Position numbers and translations under genes: made by a program. A model generated the notes under the pieces. It ran no database searches. It was given only the letters and a program-made list of their open reading frames with translations, and had not been told where the DNA came from. Shown piece by piece: positions 8,765 through 19,257 of a stretch of 64,000 nucleotides of DNA. This stretch comes from Tubiluchus corallicola (Eukaryota > Priapulida > Priapulimorpha > Priapulimorphida > Tubiluchidae). Positions within the stretch are counted from its first letter, which is position 1, and every line of letters starts with the position of its first letter. The stretch covers positions 1-64,000 of the forward strand of contig JAQGDQ010001020.1 of NCBI GenBank assembly GCA_030141605.1, written 5' to 3'.

Positions 8765-10789
8765 ACACGTATGGAGGAGTAGAACCTCGGGTATAGATAT
8801 AGAATGGATTTTGGATGATATTTCTGTTGCCATTGAAATGTTAGGTCAAGCGCATTTAGACAGCGGTTTTGCCATGCGCATACAACTAACCGTAAATGCC
8901 ACAATTGTCCATCCCCTCGCCTATGAAGAAGTAGAGAGAAAAACAGATTCATATTTCAATAGTGGATTTCACGATTTTTGGGACGATTGGTATGGGACGC
9001 ATGGCTAGAGGCATTTTAGTCGAAAATATCGAATCTTATTCGAAAAATGGCTCTGGTTATGTGATAAGTGATTTCCCATTTATTGAAATTCAACTGGCGA
9101 GGTATGAACATCTCTCTACTGTTAAGCGTCACGGAGGATTTTATAAATTACCCACTGAATTATTAGCCAAAAAAGCGCTGCTCAATATCTCCTCCGAACA
9201 TGATGCTCTCTGTTTCAAATATGCCATTTTAGGGTCTTTATATGCTCATTTATTAACAAAGCACGAGAAACGCCTTAGCGACAATTATGATCAGTTTTCG
9301 CACCATTTAAATTGGCAGCATATCGAATTTCCCGCCAAACCGCTTTCTGCCGCCATAGCTTTTCAGAAATTTAATCCGGAGTATTGTTTAAACATTTTTA
9401 TGTATTCTAACAGAGATGCTAAAAACAAGCGTTTTAAATGCATTTACAATCCTCCGCGCAGAATAGTAGAAGGCAGAAAATTTATTAATCTTTTACTGTA
9501 TAATCCACTTAAGTCCAGTCAAGCCGATTATACTCATTGTCATTATCTAACCAACACCAATCTCGACCGCCTGCTAAAAAAACAGGGTGAAACGCGTAAT
9601 TATTGCGAAAGATGCCTGCGCCCATTTTATAGAAATCGTATTACTCTTGAACAGCATAGACGCGTATGTTACACTATCGACGGACGCGTGCAAGAAAAAT
9701 TACCACCTCCACACACCAAATTAGGCTTTAGCAATATTCGCAAAACCATGTCACCTAGTTACATCGCATATTGTGACTTCGAAGCCATACTTTTGGCTAA
9801 TGATGACCCAAATAATCCACTTTTGAAAACTAAGCATGAACCTTTTGCGGCGGGAATATATTTAGTGCCTGAAGAAACCATGTTGGCAAATCCCCTCCCC
9901 TGCGATTATAAGCAATTCGTTGGCAAAGATTGTACGCGTCAATTAATGCTCTATCTTCATGAATTGGCGCAACGTATACACCGATGGAATTTGGCATACG
10001 CTAAACAGCCACTATGCATGAGTGCTCGTGATGGAGAAATTTTTCAAAATGCTACTCATTGCGTCTACTGTAAAACGGTATTCACCGAAGCAGAAAAAAT
10101 ACGTGAACACTGCCACTTAAGAGGTGTTTACCGTGGGGTGGCGTGTATTTCATGTAATGCTAAAATGAGAAGTTATGATAATTATCTTCATGTCGTTATA
10201 CATAATTTTAGAAATTACGACTCGCATTTTATATTGCAACATGGCATCATTAAAGATTCTCGCATTAACGTGGTAGCACAGACCTCGGAAAAATACCTCA
10301 CTCTTAGGTGGTCCTTTAAAGCAGAACAAAAAACCCGCGCATCAAAAAAGACCCGATTTGATACAAATAATTTTCATCGATTCTTTCCAACATCTCCACT
10401 CTAGCCTAGCGACAAACTTAAACGAGCGCAAACACGCAAATCTCATGATGCTTGATTATCATTTGCTTTCGAAATCCACAATTGATGGCAAAGGAATTAT
10501 GTGTTATGAATATATTAATAATTCATCCGTGTTGGAAGAAAAACGTCTCCCCGCCATAGAGGATTTTTATAGCTCTTTGACAGGAGAAACTGTATCGGAA
10601 ACAGATTATGAATTAGCGCAAACTGCATGGCGCGAATTTGGCCGTCGCAATCTGTGAGACTATTATCTTAGATATTTAGAATTAGATTGTAGATTATTGG
10701 CGGACGTGTTTTGCGATTATCGAAGAATGTGCTTGCATCATTTACGGTTAGATCCAATCCACTCAATATACGAAGTATTTTAAAGTTTG

Positions 10790-11930
10790 AATAATAAACG
10801 GGATGTGTGAGCAAGTTTAAAGAAATTCTGCATCTTTCAAACTATTCAAATTTTATCAAATTCTATTATTTTGTTTTTTATTTTGACAATAACTGTAACA
10901 AAAATTAAGCAGGTCTTATTATCCTGCTATAACAATTTATTGAAGTTTATTTAGGTGTCTGTAAGTTCTTAAAAGGAAGAAAAGATTTGGTAGTAATATG
11001 GTCGACTTGTGCAAATAGATTGTGCTTAAAAAGTGAAGGGTCTATTAAACTTTGCGCCTATTAAAAATACTCAAGCAAACATTATTGGCACTATATTTCC
11101 AGTGCTGAAGAATTTGAGGCGGAGTTAAAAAGCTGTCATGGTGATCAACTCCAACACGTCAGTTTATAGGCGTAACTTTCAGATGCGTGAAGACGAGACA
11201 ACTGAAGCAAATCATTTGCTTCGCGGTCTTGCTATAAGCGTGAGCAGTGCTCCAGGAAAAAAACAAAACAGTTTTTAGTGAAGTGTAATACTGATTTTGA
11301 GTGCAAAATGTGTGATTTTGTTAAAAGCGAAAATTTTGTTTTCTGTACGAAACAATTTATTCTTCGCACTTAAACACAGAAGAGAATGTCTAAAATTAGT
11401 TTGATCAGTCATGAAGCTGTCCAAAATTTTTGAAAAATATTGTTCAAGAGACTCTAGATGCTTATACTGATCGCAATTTTTAGAAACAGTTTAAAATTAT
11501 TGTGTACAAACACGTATTGCACAGAAAAATATATATATGCACAGAAAATGAAGTCAGAAAAAGTGTAGTCAGCTTTCCCTATATTGTAAGTGAGGTAAAG
11601 ATATAATTAGTATATGATTTGTATTATTATGCATTATAAATCATAAGTGATTTGCATCCAATCTGATTACGCTGCAGTTGGAGTAACAAATAAAGTCTTT
11701 TACAGCAAATTGGAAGACATAGAGAGGGCAGCTTAGTAACTTATCATGACAGACTTAAAACTATGAAAAATTTAAAATCGAAAATATTGACTGTAAGAAA
11801 TTGAACTCTTTGTTAGTACAATGTGACACAATGAACTTGCCTGATGTGGAAAGCATTGTTGCAAAGTTTGGTCGGTTGTTGTACGAAATGTACATGCATT
11901 CTTGAAAGTACCTACAAATCTATAATTCGG
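10790..11930. other. intergenic, no gene seen
   Basis: AT-rich DNA after the truncation point of the polymerase. No palm-domain homology, tandem repeats or RNA genes were recognised. Confidence 0.55.
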
Positions 11931-11933
11931 TGC

Positions 11934-12045
11934 TTCTCAACAGGGGTCCATGCGCACTCCCAGGGGTGAATTTGAAGTACTCAGGGGGTGAAAATTGGAA
12001 AAGGGGGAATTGGGCGTGAATTATAAATTATTGGAATAGGGGGAA
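11934..12045. mobile_element. hAT-like element end (fragment)
   Basis: GTGCTTCTCAACAGGGGTCC and following G-rich blocks resemble the ends of hAT-type non-autonomous elements (CAGTGNTTCTCAACxxGGG). Only one end is visible and no matching inverted end was found. Confidence 0.35.
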
Positions 12046-12129
12046 ATTTGCATGAATTCAGTTTTGAGTTGAAAATTCATATCTACATCTGACTGGGAGA
12101 CAACAAATAATGAATGGCTTGATTAATGT

Positions 12130-12968
12130 TGCTGTAAGGCTTTGCTTTAGCTTCAATGGACGTTGCAGGAAATAAGAACGATTTTGTTATTGTCACAGTA
12201 ATGCTTTGCTTTAGCTTTAAATGGACTTTGCTGGAAATAAAGGACAATTTTATTGTTGTCACAGTAATGCTTTGCTTTAGCTTTAAATGGACTTTGCTGG
12301 AAATAAAGTACGATTTCATTATTGTCACAGTAATGCTTTGCTTCAGCTTTAAATGGACTTGCTGGAAATAAAGACGATTTTATTATTGTCACAATAATGA
12401 TTTGCTTCAGCTTTAAATGGACTTTGCTGGAAATAAAGGACGATTTTATTGTTGTCACAGTAATGCTTTGCTTCAGCTTTAAATGGACTTTGCTGGAAAT
12501 AAAGAACGATTTTATTATTGTCACAGTAATGCTTTGTTTCAGCTTTAAATGGACTTTGCTGGAAATAAAGAACGATTTTATTATTGTCACAGTAATGCTT
12601 TGCTTCAGCTTTAAATGGACTTTGCTGGAAATAAAGGACGATTTTATTGTTGTCACAGTAATGCTTTGCTTCAGCTTTAAATGGACTTTGCTGGAAATAA
12701 AGAACGATATTATTATTGTCACAGTAATGCTTTGTTTCAGCTTTAAATGGACTTTGCTGGAAATAAAGGACGATTTTATTGTTGTCACAGTAATGCTTTG
12801 CTTCAGCTTTAAATGGACTTTGCTGGAAATAAAGAACGATATTATTATTGTCACAGTAATGCTTTGCTTTAGCTTTAAATGGACTTTGCAGGAAATAAAG
12901 AACGATTTCATTATTGTCACAGTAATGCCTTGCTTTAGCTTTAAATGGACTTTGCTGGAAATAAAAAT
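12130..12968. repeat. minisatellite, 66 bp x about 12.6
   Basis: The unit contains CTTTAAATGGACTTTGCTGG, then AAATAAAG, then TGTCACAGTAATG. Because 66 is a multiple of three, both strands are open for over 200 codons, giving the artefactual peptides seen here. Diverged single units occur at 14655-14790 and, in inverse orientation, at 33180-33375. It is therefore a dispersed minisatellite family. Confidence 0.95.
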
Positions 12969-13039
12969 GGCTTTATTATATATATATAATACATATATTC
13001 ATTCTTTGTTTGTCATTAAAATGGTTCACTCATTACAAT

Positions 13040-14655
13040 AAAATTGATCATTTTATGGAGACAAGGGCAGGGGTAGATGACAGTTGAGTCTGTGTAATCA
13101 GATGCATAATCTGGAAGTTGAAACCTGTTATGTTGATATTCTTTTATTTAATTTCTTTTTAAACTGGTGGACAGATTCTATTTGTTTTATTTTACTGGGT
13201 AGTAAGTTCCATGAATGTATGGCTTGTTTTGATATAGAGTTATTTCCAAATTTATTGTTTACTGTAATTTGCTTTAGATTGTGTGTTCTATTGTTTAAAG
13301 TGGTATCAGGAATGAATGATAAAGGATTGTTTATAAACGGTATGCTCAGTTTATTGATATATTTATAAAGAAATATCAGTGTTTTGTATTGATGATGCAG
13401 AGGCAGCATGTCGTTTAGCAGTTTTGTTAGAGTAGCCATGAACTAATCTAAGTGCTTAGTTTTGCATTGTATTTAGTTTTATTAAGTTTTCATTTTTAAC
13501 GTTTTGAAGTAAAGTGCAAAAATACAGATAATGTGGTAATATTAGACTTTCTTAGATGAGAATTTTTGTTTTCTTGGTTAAATGGCACCTGGCTTGGCGT
13601 AAGAATGCTGAGCTTAATGCCATCTTGTTGTGTAATTGATGAAACTGTTCATCCCAAGTGAGTTTATTATCGACACTAATGCCTAAAAATTCTACATATT
13701 TTGCTTATTCTGTGGAACAGGTACCTACTTTTAGTATTGCATCAATGTCATAATTCTTTAACATATTTATGTATACATATTTTTGTGTATAATTAACTAA
13801 TTATTTTCATAAACATGGTTGCATAATAAAAGTAAATATAAAGAATTAGATGCACTTGCTTATTTGACAATACGGCTGTTTAGTTTTTTAATGAAAAGAA
13901 TGCAAAGATGTGAATCACCATCATGTGATGGGACAAATTTCTACCGTGTGACTGGTTGATGTTATTATGATGTTTAACATTGTTTAAAATTTAGTGGTAT
14001 TATTGTCCATAAGTATCATAAATTCTGTCTTATCATCATTCATTTTTAAACCAAAATAATTAAATGCTGCATTTATATTTGTTATATCTTTTTCTAGATT
14101 ATTTTTCGATGATTGAAAGTCTGCGTGTGCTGTATAGATAGTTGTATCATCGGCATATTGTGTTAAGTCTGAATTATGTAAAATTAAATAAATTATATTA
14201 ACATATAAACAAAAGAGTAAAGGACCTAATATCGTACCTTGTGGGATGCCTCTCTGTGATGTGTCCCATGTTAAAAAAGTGTGTTTGTTCAGTTTGACTC
14301 TTTGTTTTCCATTGTGTAGGTAATTATTAATTAGTTTGAGAGAAGAATAATCGAATTCAAGTTGACATAAGCTGTCCAGTAGTAAATTGTGATCGAAGCT
14401 GTCAAAAGTTTTACTTAGATCTAAAAATGCTGCGGTTATATATTTATTTTTATTTAAGTTGTAACGCCAATTTTCAGTGGCATCAATTATTGTGTCTATT
14501 GTAGAATGCAGTTTTCTAAATCCAAATTGATGATTTGATGGTAACTTATTATTTTCAATGAATGGTTTATTTGGTTGTAGATAACTATTTCAAATACTTT
14601 GGCTAGTACAAGCACTACTGAAATTGGTCTGTAGTTTTTAGTATCGTCATTAGCA
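13040..14655 (-). mobile_element. 5'-truncated LINE (non-LTR retrotransposon), reverse transcriptase part
   Basis: Reading leftwards from 14655 the frames show NYRPIS and AKVFE, later GIPQGTILGPLLF, then the catalytic QYADDT near 14150, then EFLGISVDNKLTWDEQ near 13650-13700. A C-terminal part with WNLLPSKIKQI (open frame 13128-13439) follows. The order and motifs match a non-LTR reverse transcriptase of the CR1/Jockey/Rex-like type. Frames are interrupted, so it is inactive. The endonuclease domain is missing because of 5' truncation. The element lies between 66-bp minisatellite units on both sides. Confidence 0.85.
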
Positions 14656-14790
14656 ACATATTGTCGCAGTAAGGCTTTGTTTTAGCTTCAATGGACTTTG
14701 CAGGAAATAAAGAATGGCTTGACTATTGCCGCAGTAATGCTTTACTTTAGTTTCAAGTGACTTTGGTAGAAATAAATAACAGCCTGATTA
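14655..14790. repeat. 66-bp minisatellite units (diverged, 2 copies)
   Basis: Two units related to the array at 12130-12968 (TCAATGGACTTTGCAGGAAA). They flank the far side of the LINE, which suggests the LINE inserted into, or at the edge of, the array. Confidence 0.8.
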
Positions 14791-14939
14791 CTCAGGTTCA
14801 TTTATACTGGGTGGCTGCACTACCAAGTGATGAACCGCAGAAGTTTACTGCAATGAATGGCTCTTAAATGCCTGTCATAAGCACAAATTGTTTTTTCTTT
14901 GTATTAGATTCTTGTTTGCATAATTTCTGCACATTTGCC

Positions 14940-15060
14940 AAATAGCTCATTCTGTGACATGAGAGCTTGCTTTCCATTCGCGAGGTGGTAGGCTCGAGTC
15001 TCAGCAAACTAATAAAAAATTGTACCATTCATTTTTCAACCACTCAGAGAAACAGTTAAA
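14940..15060 (+). mobile_element. tRNA-derived SINE-like fragment
   Basis: A tRNA-like head with TAGCTCATT, GCTTTCCATTCGCGAGG and a B-box-like GGCTCGAGTCTC is followed by an A-rich tail-like segment. The acceptor stem does not pair well, so it is not called as a tRNA gene. Confidence 0.35.
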
Positions 15061-15860
15061 ATTAGCACACTAGTGCGCCTAATGTCTCAAAGCCCAAAAG
15101 AGCAGAACTTGAGGGAATCACAAAGTTTGTTAAACTCAATACCAAGTTCACATAGCCAATCTTCAGAATATAAGATGGAAAACGTAACTGTTATCACTTG
15201 TTACAAATTATGGTATCCTTTTTAAATGACTACACTTTAAAAAGTCCTGCAGGGGCGTGTTTCTGTATGCACTGTTTATTTAAGTGTGTGATTTGTTAAT
15301 TGTACTTATGTTTACGTTTGTGAAAAAAAGCGTTATTATTATATCATGCTTCAAATGTAAGAGACAGAAACAGACAGTTTTAATGAGATGCGTGAGATGA
15401 CGCCTTCTTAGGAAACCAGATAAAGTTCTTTGTTTCTTTACTGTTTTGTTGTTGGGGTCACGCATTGCGTGCTTTATAGTGTCTGTTTTCCGATTGATAG
15501 TTGACATGACACTGATTGTTCCGATATATAATTTTTTAACCTGCAGAAGCTAAATAGCCATAATTTAAAAACAATCAAAACGATCAAACTGGAATTTCCA
15601 CAGAAAAAAGTTAAAATATTGTAACATCATGTAAAGTTTTGCGGGGCATATGCTTCATATTGCAGTCTAAACTTTGGCACATTTTTTCTGCGTCACCCTA
15701 TATAAATATACGTTTAGATCCTATGCAGCTCACACACTTTTGCAACTACACCCCTGTGCAAGCCTCAACTAATGTTTGCCCAGATTGCCAATATGGCTTT
15801 GTAGATTGGATATATATGGATTTGTAGTTGTAGATAATGGTTTCCAACTCATTCATAACC
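15061..15860. other. intergenic, no gene seen
   Basis: Contains only short open frames without recognisable similarity. Confidence 0.5.
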
Positions 15861-15861
15861 C

Positions 15862-16402
15862 GAGAAATAGATGATACATAACCCAACTGTCATTTCGGGT
15901 TTTTCTCCAATGTGCTTTGAAGTCGAAGTGGCAGCAGGGACAATGAAAAGTTTTCAAACTGCCGATACTAGCAGATATGTCAAGTTAAACAACGTCATCA
16001 CCACTCACATGAGTGCCATAACGACTTGCGTGTGGGTGAAAATGTTCAGAGTTTTTATTGAATCCCGAAAAATAGATGATACATAACCCAACTGTCATAA
16101 CTCCAATGTGCTTTGAAGTCGAAGTGGCAGCAGGGACAATGGAAAGTTTTCAAACTGCCGATACCAGCAGATATGTCAAGTTAAACAACGTCATCACCAC
16201 TCACATGAGTGCCATAACGACTTGCATGTGGGTGAAAATGTTCAGAGTTTTTATTGAATCCCGGAGAAATAGATGATACATAACCCAACTGTCATTTCGG
16301 GTTTTTCTCCAATAGATACGTCAAGTTAAACAACGTCATCACCACTCACATGAGTGCCATAACGACTTGCATGTGGGTGAAAATGTTCAGAGTTTTTATT
16401 GA
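15862..16402 (+). pseudogene. pentraxin/LamG-like exon, tandemly repeated (locus P1)
   Basis: Three successive copies, starting near 15862, 16068 and 16265 (the third internally deleted), encode a block with CFEVEVAAGTM, FQTADTSRYVKLNN and MSAITTCVWVK. This resembles the N-terminal strands of pentraxin/laminin-G folds, where a YVxL motif precedes a TxCxW block. Locus P2 (30835-32225) encodes the same block as CYDVEVASGTM / SRCVKLNN / MTALTACM on the other strand. There the exon has a canonical splice acceptor and donor; here the donor is degraded. The sequence after the third copy also matches P2. Family assignment is tentative because the calcium-binding core is not visible. Confidence 0.5.
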
Positions 16403-16723
16403 ATATTAGATAGTGTTTGGCTGTAACTGTTACTGGTGCCCTTGCTGTGGCTGCCAGTGGTATATATGCTGACACTTTGCCTAAAACGGGATTCAGTTTT
16501 GACTGAAAAGCATGGCACTTTTTCTTGGCTTAGCAGCAGACGCCGTTTTTCTATTACGGCATGCCGTCCATTATTTTTCGCAATTTGTGCAAATTTAGTA
16601 ATCTCTCTGGTGGAGGTGTGGCTTATATCTATGATTGTCTATGATGCCATGAGTGATTCATAGTACTTTATAAATGCTCGGAGCTGTTTTGTTGTACAAC
16701 TGATTTTATGCAAAGTAGAAAGG

Positions 16724-16736
16724 TGTATAAAAGGCA
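16724..16736 (+). promoter_or_regulatory. TATA-box-like site
   Basis: GTATAAAAGGCAG lies about 250 bp before the first LTEEK-type module of locus P1. The extended string TATAAAAGGCAGAAG recurs at 46937, so the two sites may share an origin. Promoter activity is inferred only from the motif. Confidence 0.35.
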
Positions 16737-16959
16737 GAAGTGGGTTTGCATTTTTCAAAATATGTTACAGAATATGAGGTGAGAAAGTGAAGTTAAGTTT
16801 TTCATATACATACAGTACGTGTATTGTAAAGATTGGCAGTATAAATTGTGATTTGTGTTAAAATACGTATTTTAAATAAGGAAGATTTGTATCAGCCTTG
16901 AGGATATTCTGCTACTGCACACTATACAGCACAGCATCTTTTTTGTTTTTTTAACAGAG

Positions 16960-17320
16960 GATGTCCTGCTTTCGTACTGACTCATCATATTCCTTTAACA
17001 GGGACGATTCTGCCATGGGAAGACAGGAGGAATTTCCTTCTACATGCGTGGCTGGATGAGCAGAACTCTGCAGAGTTTGCACTTTGACTGAAGAGAAAGT
17101 AGACAATCTTAGACAAATTAGAGAATCATGGTTGACAAAGAGGAACAAACAGCCTCTCTCGTCTACTGGCATGCAGCTTGTAGGACTGGAGGAATCTCCA
17201 TCTGCATGCATGGCCAGAGAACAGGAATTCCAAAAAAATTGCACTCCGACTGAAGAGCAAATTGACAAACTTGTCAGCTTTATAGTTGACTCTGAGGAAC
17301 AAGCCTCACTATTCTAACAA
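16960..17320 (+). pseudogene. repeated coding module of unknown family (locus P1, modules 1-2)
   Basis: Two head-to-tail copies of a short module. Module 1 reads from about 17013 (QEEFPSTC, a stop, then CTLTEEKVDNL). Module 2 (ESPSAC, then CTPTEEQIDKLVSFI) ends at a stop near 17317. The recurring pattern is an ES/EFPST-C segment followed by T-E-E-Q-I-D and a short helix-like tail. Related modules occur at 19258-19450 and 19655-19890. AG-acceptor-like sites (TTTAACAG) precede module 1. I do not recognise the family. Its position next to pentraxin-like exons suggests exons of one decayed gene. Confidence 0.4.
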
Positions 17321-17329
17321 ATATTTAAC

Positions 17330-18070
17330 GAAGTCAAAAACATTTTAAATGATTTCTCGTTTACGACGATTTACTAAAACAGTAGTTAAGATAACAGGGA
17401 TGAGGAAAAGTGCAGTAAATTATCGTATATCATATATCGTATCATATATTGTACATATTAAACAACAAAATTCGCATTTGTTTTAGAAAAACTTTGAAAA
17501 CCTTCATAATGGTGCTTTAATCTTGTTATTTATGTTCAAAGTAACAGTTGCATTTCGGTAAACCCGCATTGGTAAATGCTCACTTCTTACAAACAGTGGC
17601 AAAATTCTTATTAAACAATACACAATTGGGAATTTTAACGGTTTTAACCACTTCACTGTCTGCATGACGAGAATCTTCTGTCATGAAAATGCTATTCCGA
17701 CTGGCCAGTATGACGACACCCTACGCTTGAATGTATGCTTGAATGTGCAGTGCTTTTTTTAAAATCACAGTGTAGATTATGATGATCATGATGATCATGG
17801 TGAAGGCAGTGATGGTGGTGTGCCCTGTGATGCTAGGAACTAGTGTTGATAATGGTGATGAAGGCAATGGTAATGATGTCATACCTGTTTTTTAACGAAA
17901 TGAAGCACATAATATCAATTACGATTATCTGTTTAGTACAATGTACTAAGGCAGAAGATAAGGGAACGAGATATGTTTAAGCTAATTTTTAAAGATGTCT
18001 GGCGATGGGCTTAACTTCACAACACCCTTGGTACTGTTTGCCCAAATTAAAAATACTAAGATTTTACTGT
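17330..18070. other. intergenic/intronic, no gene seen
   Basis: AT-rich, with a GATGATCATGATGATCATGG-type simple stretch around 17778-17800. Confidence 0.5.
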
Positions 18071-18075
18071 GATGT

Positions 18076-18502
18076 TAGTTCAGTGGTTCTTAACCTGGGT
18101 TCGATCGAACCCTAGGGGTTCGGTGAGTCGATCTCAGGGGTTCGGCACGATCCTTTTCGAGGATGCTGGACACAAAAACGAAGAAAAGGAACAGACTTTG
18201 CTGTGAAAATGACATGAGAGTGGCACTTGCCAAGGTGAAGCCACGCATATCTGAACTGGTCTCTCAAAGGCAACAGCAGAAGTCACACTGATTTGCAGGT
18301 ATGTAATTTGTTGTGAGTTTATGCACTGTGTTGGTTTTGTTCTTTGAACAAGGTGATGTTCATGCACGGCTCATTTTGTGTACCAGTAAAAAACATATCA
18401 GTGTCTTGAATTTGAAAAAAATCATATTTTATTTTTCACTAAAGAGGGGTTCGGTGAATGCGCATATGAAACTGGTGGGGTTCGGTACCTCCAACAAGGT
18501 AA
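18076..18502 (+). mobile_element. hAT transposon remnant with transposase C-terminus
   Basis: The left end CAGTGGTTCTTAACCTGGG is a typical hAT-type terminus. Internally, 18170-18292 encodes the end of a hAT transposase of the ZBED5/SCAND3-like kind: a KKRNRL block, then ENDMRVALAKVKPRI and a stop after QQQKSH. The right part repeats GGGGTTCGGT and ends near CCTCCAACAAGGT, where the inverted terminus (AACCTTGTTGG-like) is degraded. Most of the transposase, including the catalytic core, is missing. It sits between exons of locus P1, probably in a former intron. Confidence 0.65.
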
Positions 18503-18594
18503 ATTATAAAAACTTTATAATAAGGAGTTTCATAATTAGTAACTCAAATTGTGCCATAATTGTAATTATCTACATTTTGTTCAGTGTGACTGCT

Positions 18595-19036
18595 GATATT
18601 GGAGAAATTATTAGAGATAATAAATGGCATTTTGTTTGTGCTGGATATGACAACAACCTTCAATCCGATGGGGAATGGATGGTTTCTGTGGATTAGAGAT
18701 AATAAATGGCATTTTGTTTGTGCTGGATATGACAACAACCTTCAATCCGATGGGGAATGGATGGTTTCTGTGGATTAGAGATAATAAATGGCATTTTCTT
18801 TGCGCTGGATATGACAACAACCTTAAATCCGATGGGGAACGGATGGTTTCTGTGGATTAGAGATAATAAATGGCATTTTGTTTGCGCTGGATATGACAAC
18901 AACCTTCAATCCGATGGGGAATGGATGGTTTCTGTGGATTAGAGATAATAAATGGCATTTTGTTTGTGCTGGATATGACAACAACCTTCAATCCGATGGG
19001 GAATGGATGGTTTCTGTGGATAGCACCTTTAGTGAG
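18595..19036 (+). pseudogene. pentraxin/LamG-like exon with internal 82-bp x 5 amplification (locus P1)
   Basis: The acceptor TTTTGTTCAG precedes 18595. The exon encodes DNKWHFVCAGYD, then DGEW and SVDSTF. A W-H-F/H-V/I-C block followed by a G-x-W turn is characteristic of pentraxin/LamG domains. An 82-bp unit (starts 18614, 18696, 18778, 18860, 18942) repeats five times with very few differences. As 82 is not a multiple of three, every repeat junction gives an in-frame TAG (GTGGATTAG). The exon therefore cannot encode a continuous product. The donor region (TTTAGTGAGAAATT) lacks one G compared with the intact donor in P2. Confidence 0.6.
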
Positions 19037-19099
19037 AAATTGCGGTTCAATGCCATTATTTAATTTAAACTGATGTTGCATTTGCAGTAGCACTAGTTT

Positions 19100-19250
19100 C
19101 TATGAGGGAGGTATAGTCTAGTGGTAACGTATCTGCTTTCCTTCCAGGAAGTTGTGAGTTCAATACTGCTGCCGGGTCATACTGAAGACTTGGTACATGT
19201 ATACACTTCATAAAAGTGCTAAGAAATTCATAAAAACTTGAGTAATCACA
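19100..19250 (+). mobile_element. tRNA-derived SINE-like fragment
   Basis: A-box-like TAGTCTAGTGGTAACG, an anticodon-arm-like TTTCCTTCCAGGAA and B-box-like GAGTTCAATAC suggest a tRNA-derived head. A related head is at 25985-26030 on the minus strand, next to the paralogous exon of P2. A further tail-like piece (GCACTTCGTAAAAGTACTAAGG) is at 19968-19990. It is not a functional tRNA because stems mismatch. Confidence 0.4.
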
Positions 19251-19257
19251 TCTTTCA

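Larger units (their letters stand above)
8055..10784 (+). pseudogene. DNA polymerase B, element copy B (Polinton/adintovirus type; exonuclease half)
   Basis: Ser/Thr-rich exons at 8055-8224 and 8332-8469 precede the main exon (from 8720, or 8611). The main exon carries the N-terminal blocks (HVWR, WILDDISVAIEML, FPAKP, FNPEYCLNIFMY), then a CxxC-H-C zinc-like block (YCERCLRPF). Next come ExoI DFE (9775-9783), a Cys/His cluster (HCVYC, then CHLRGVYRGVACISCN), ExoII in HNFRNYD (10201-10221), an FIDSF block, the LPAIEDFYSSL block and ExoIII YLELD (10673-10687) followed by LLADVF. These are family hallmarks of protein-primed PolB. Defects: a TGA just after the last splice junction, frameshifts near 8990 and 10350, a TGA at 10655-10657, and loss of everything after about 10784. 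The palm with its catalytic aspartates is absent, so it cannot be an active polymerase. The N-terminal part is paralogous to copy A. Confidence 0.82.

Noticed and set aside
12153-13041. Long open frames on both strands (214 and 255 codons)
   Set aside because: They are produced by a 66-bp repeat divisible by three; both strands are equally open and no start or splice context supports a gene.
18313-18696. 127-codon plus-strand frame
   Set aside because: It runs across a hAT remnant and into the W-H-F exon by chance; neither part uses it as a full reading frame.
19100-19175. Functional tRNA gene
   Set aside because: A- and B-box-like motifs are present, but the acceptor and T stems do not pair properly.
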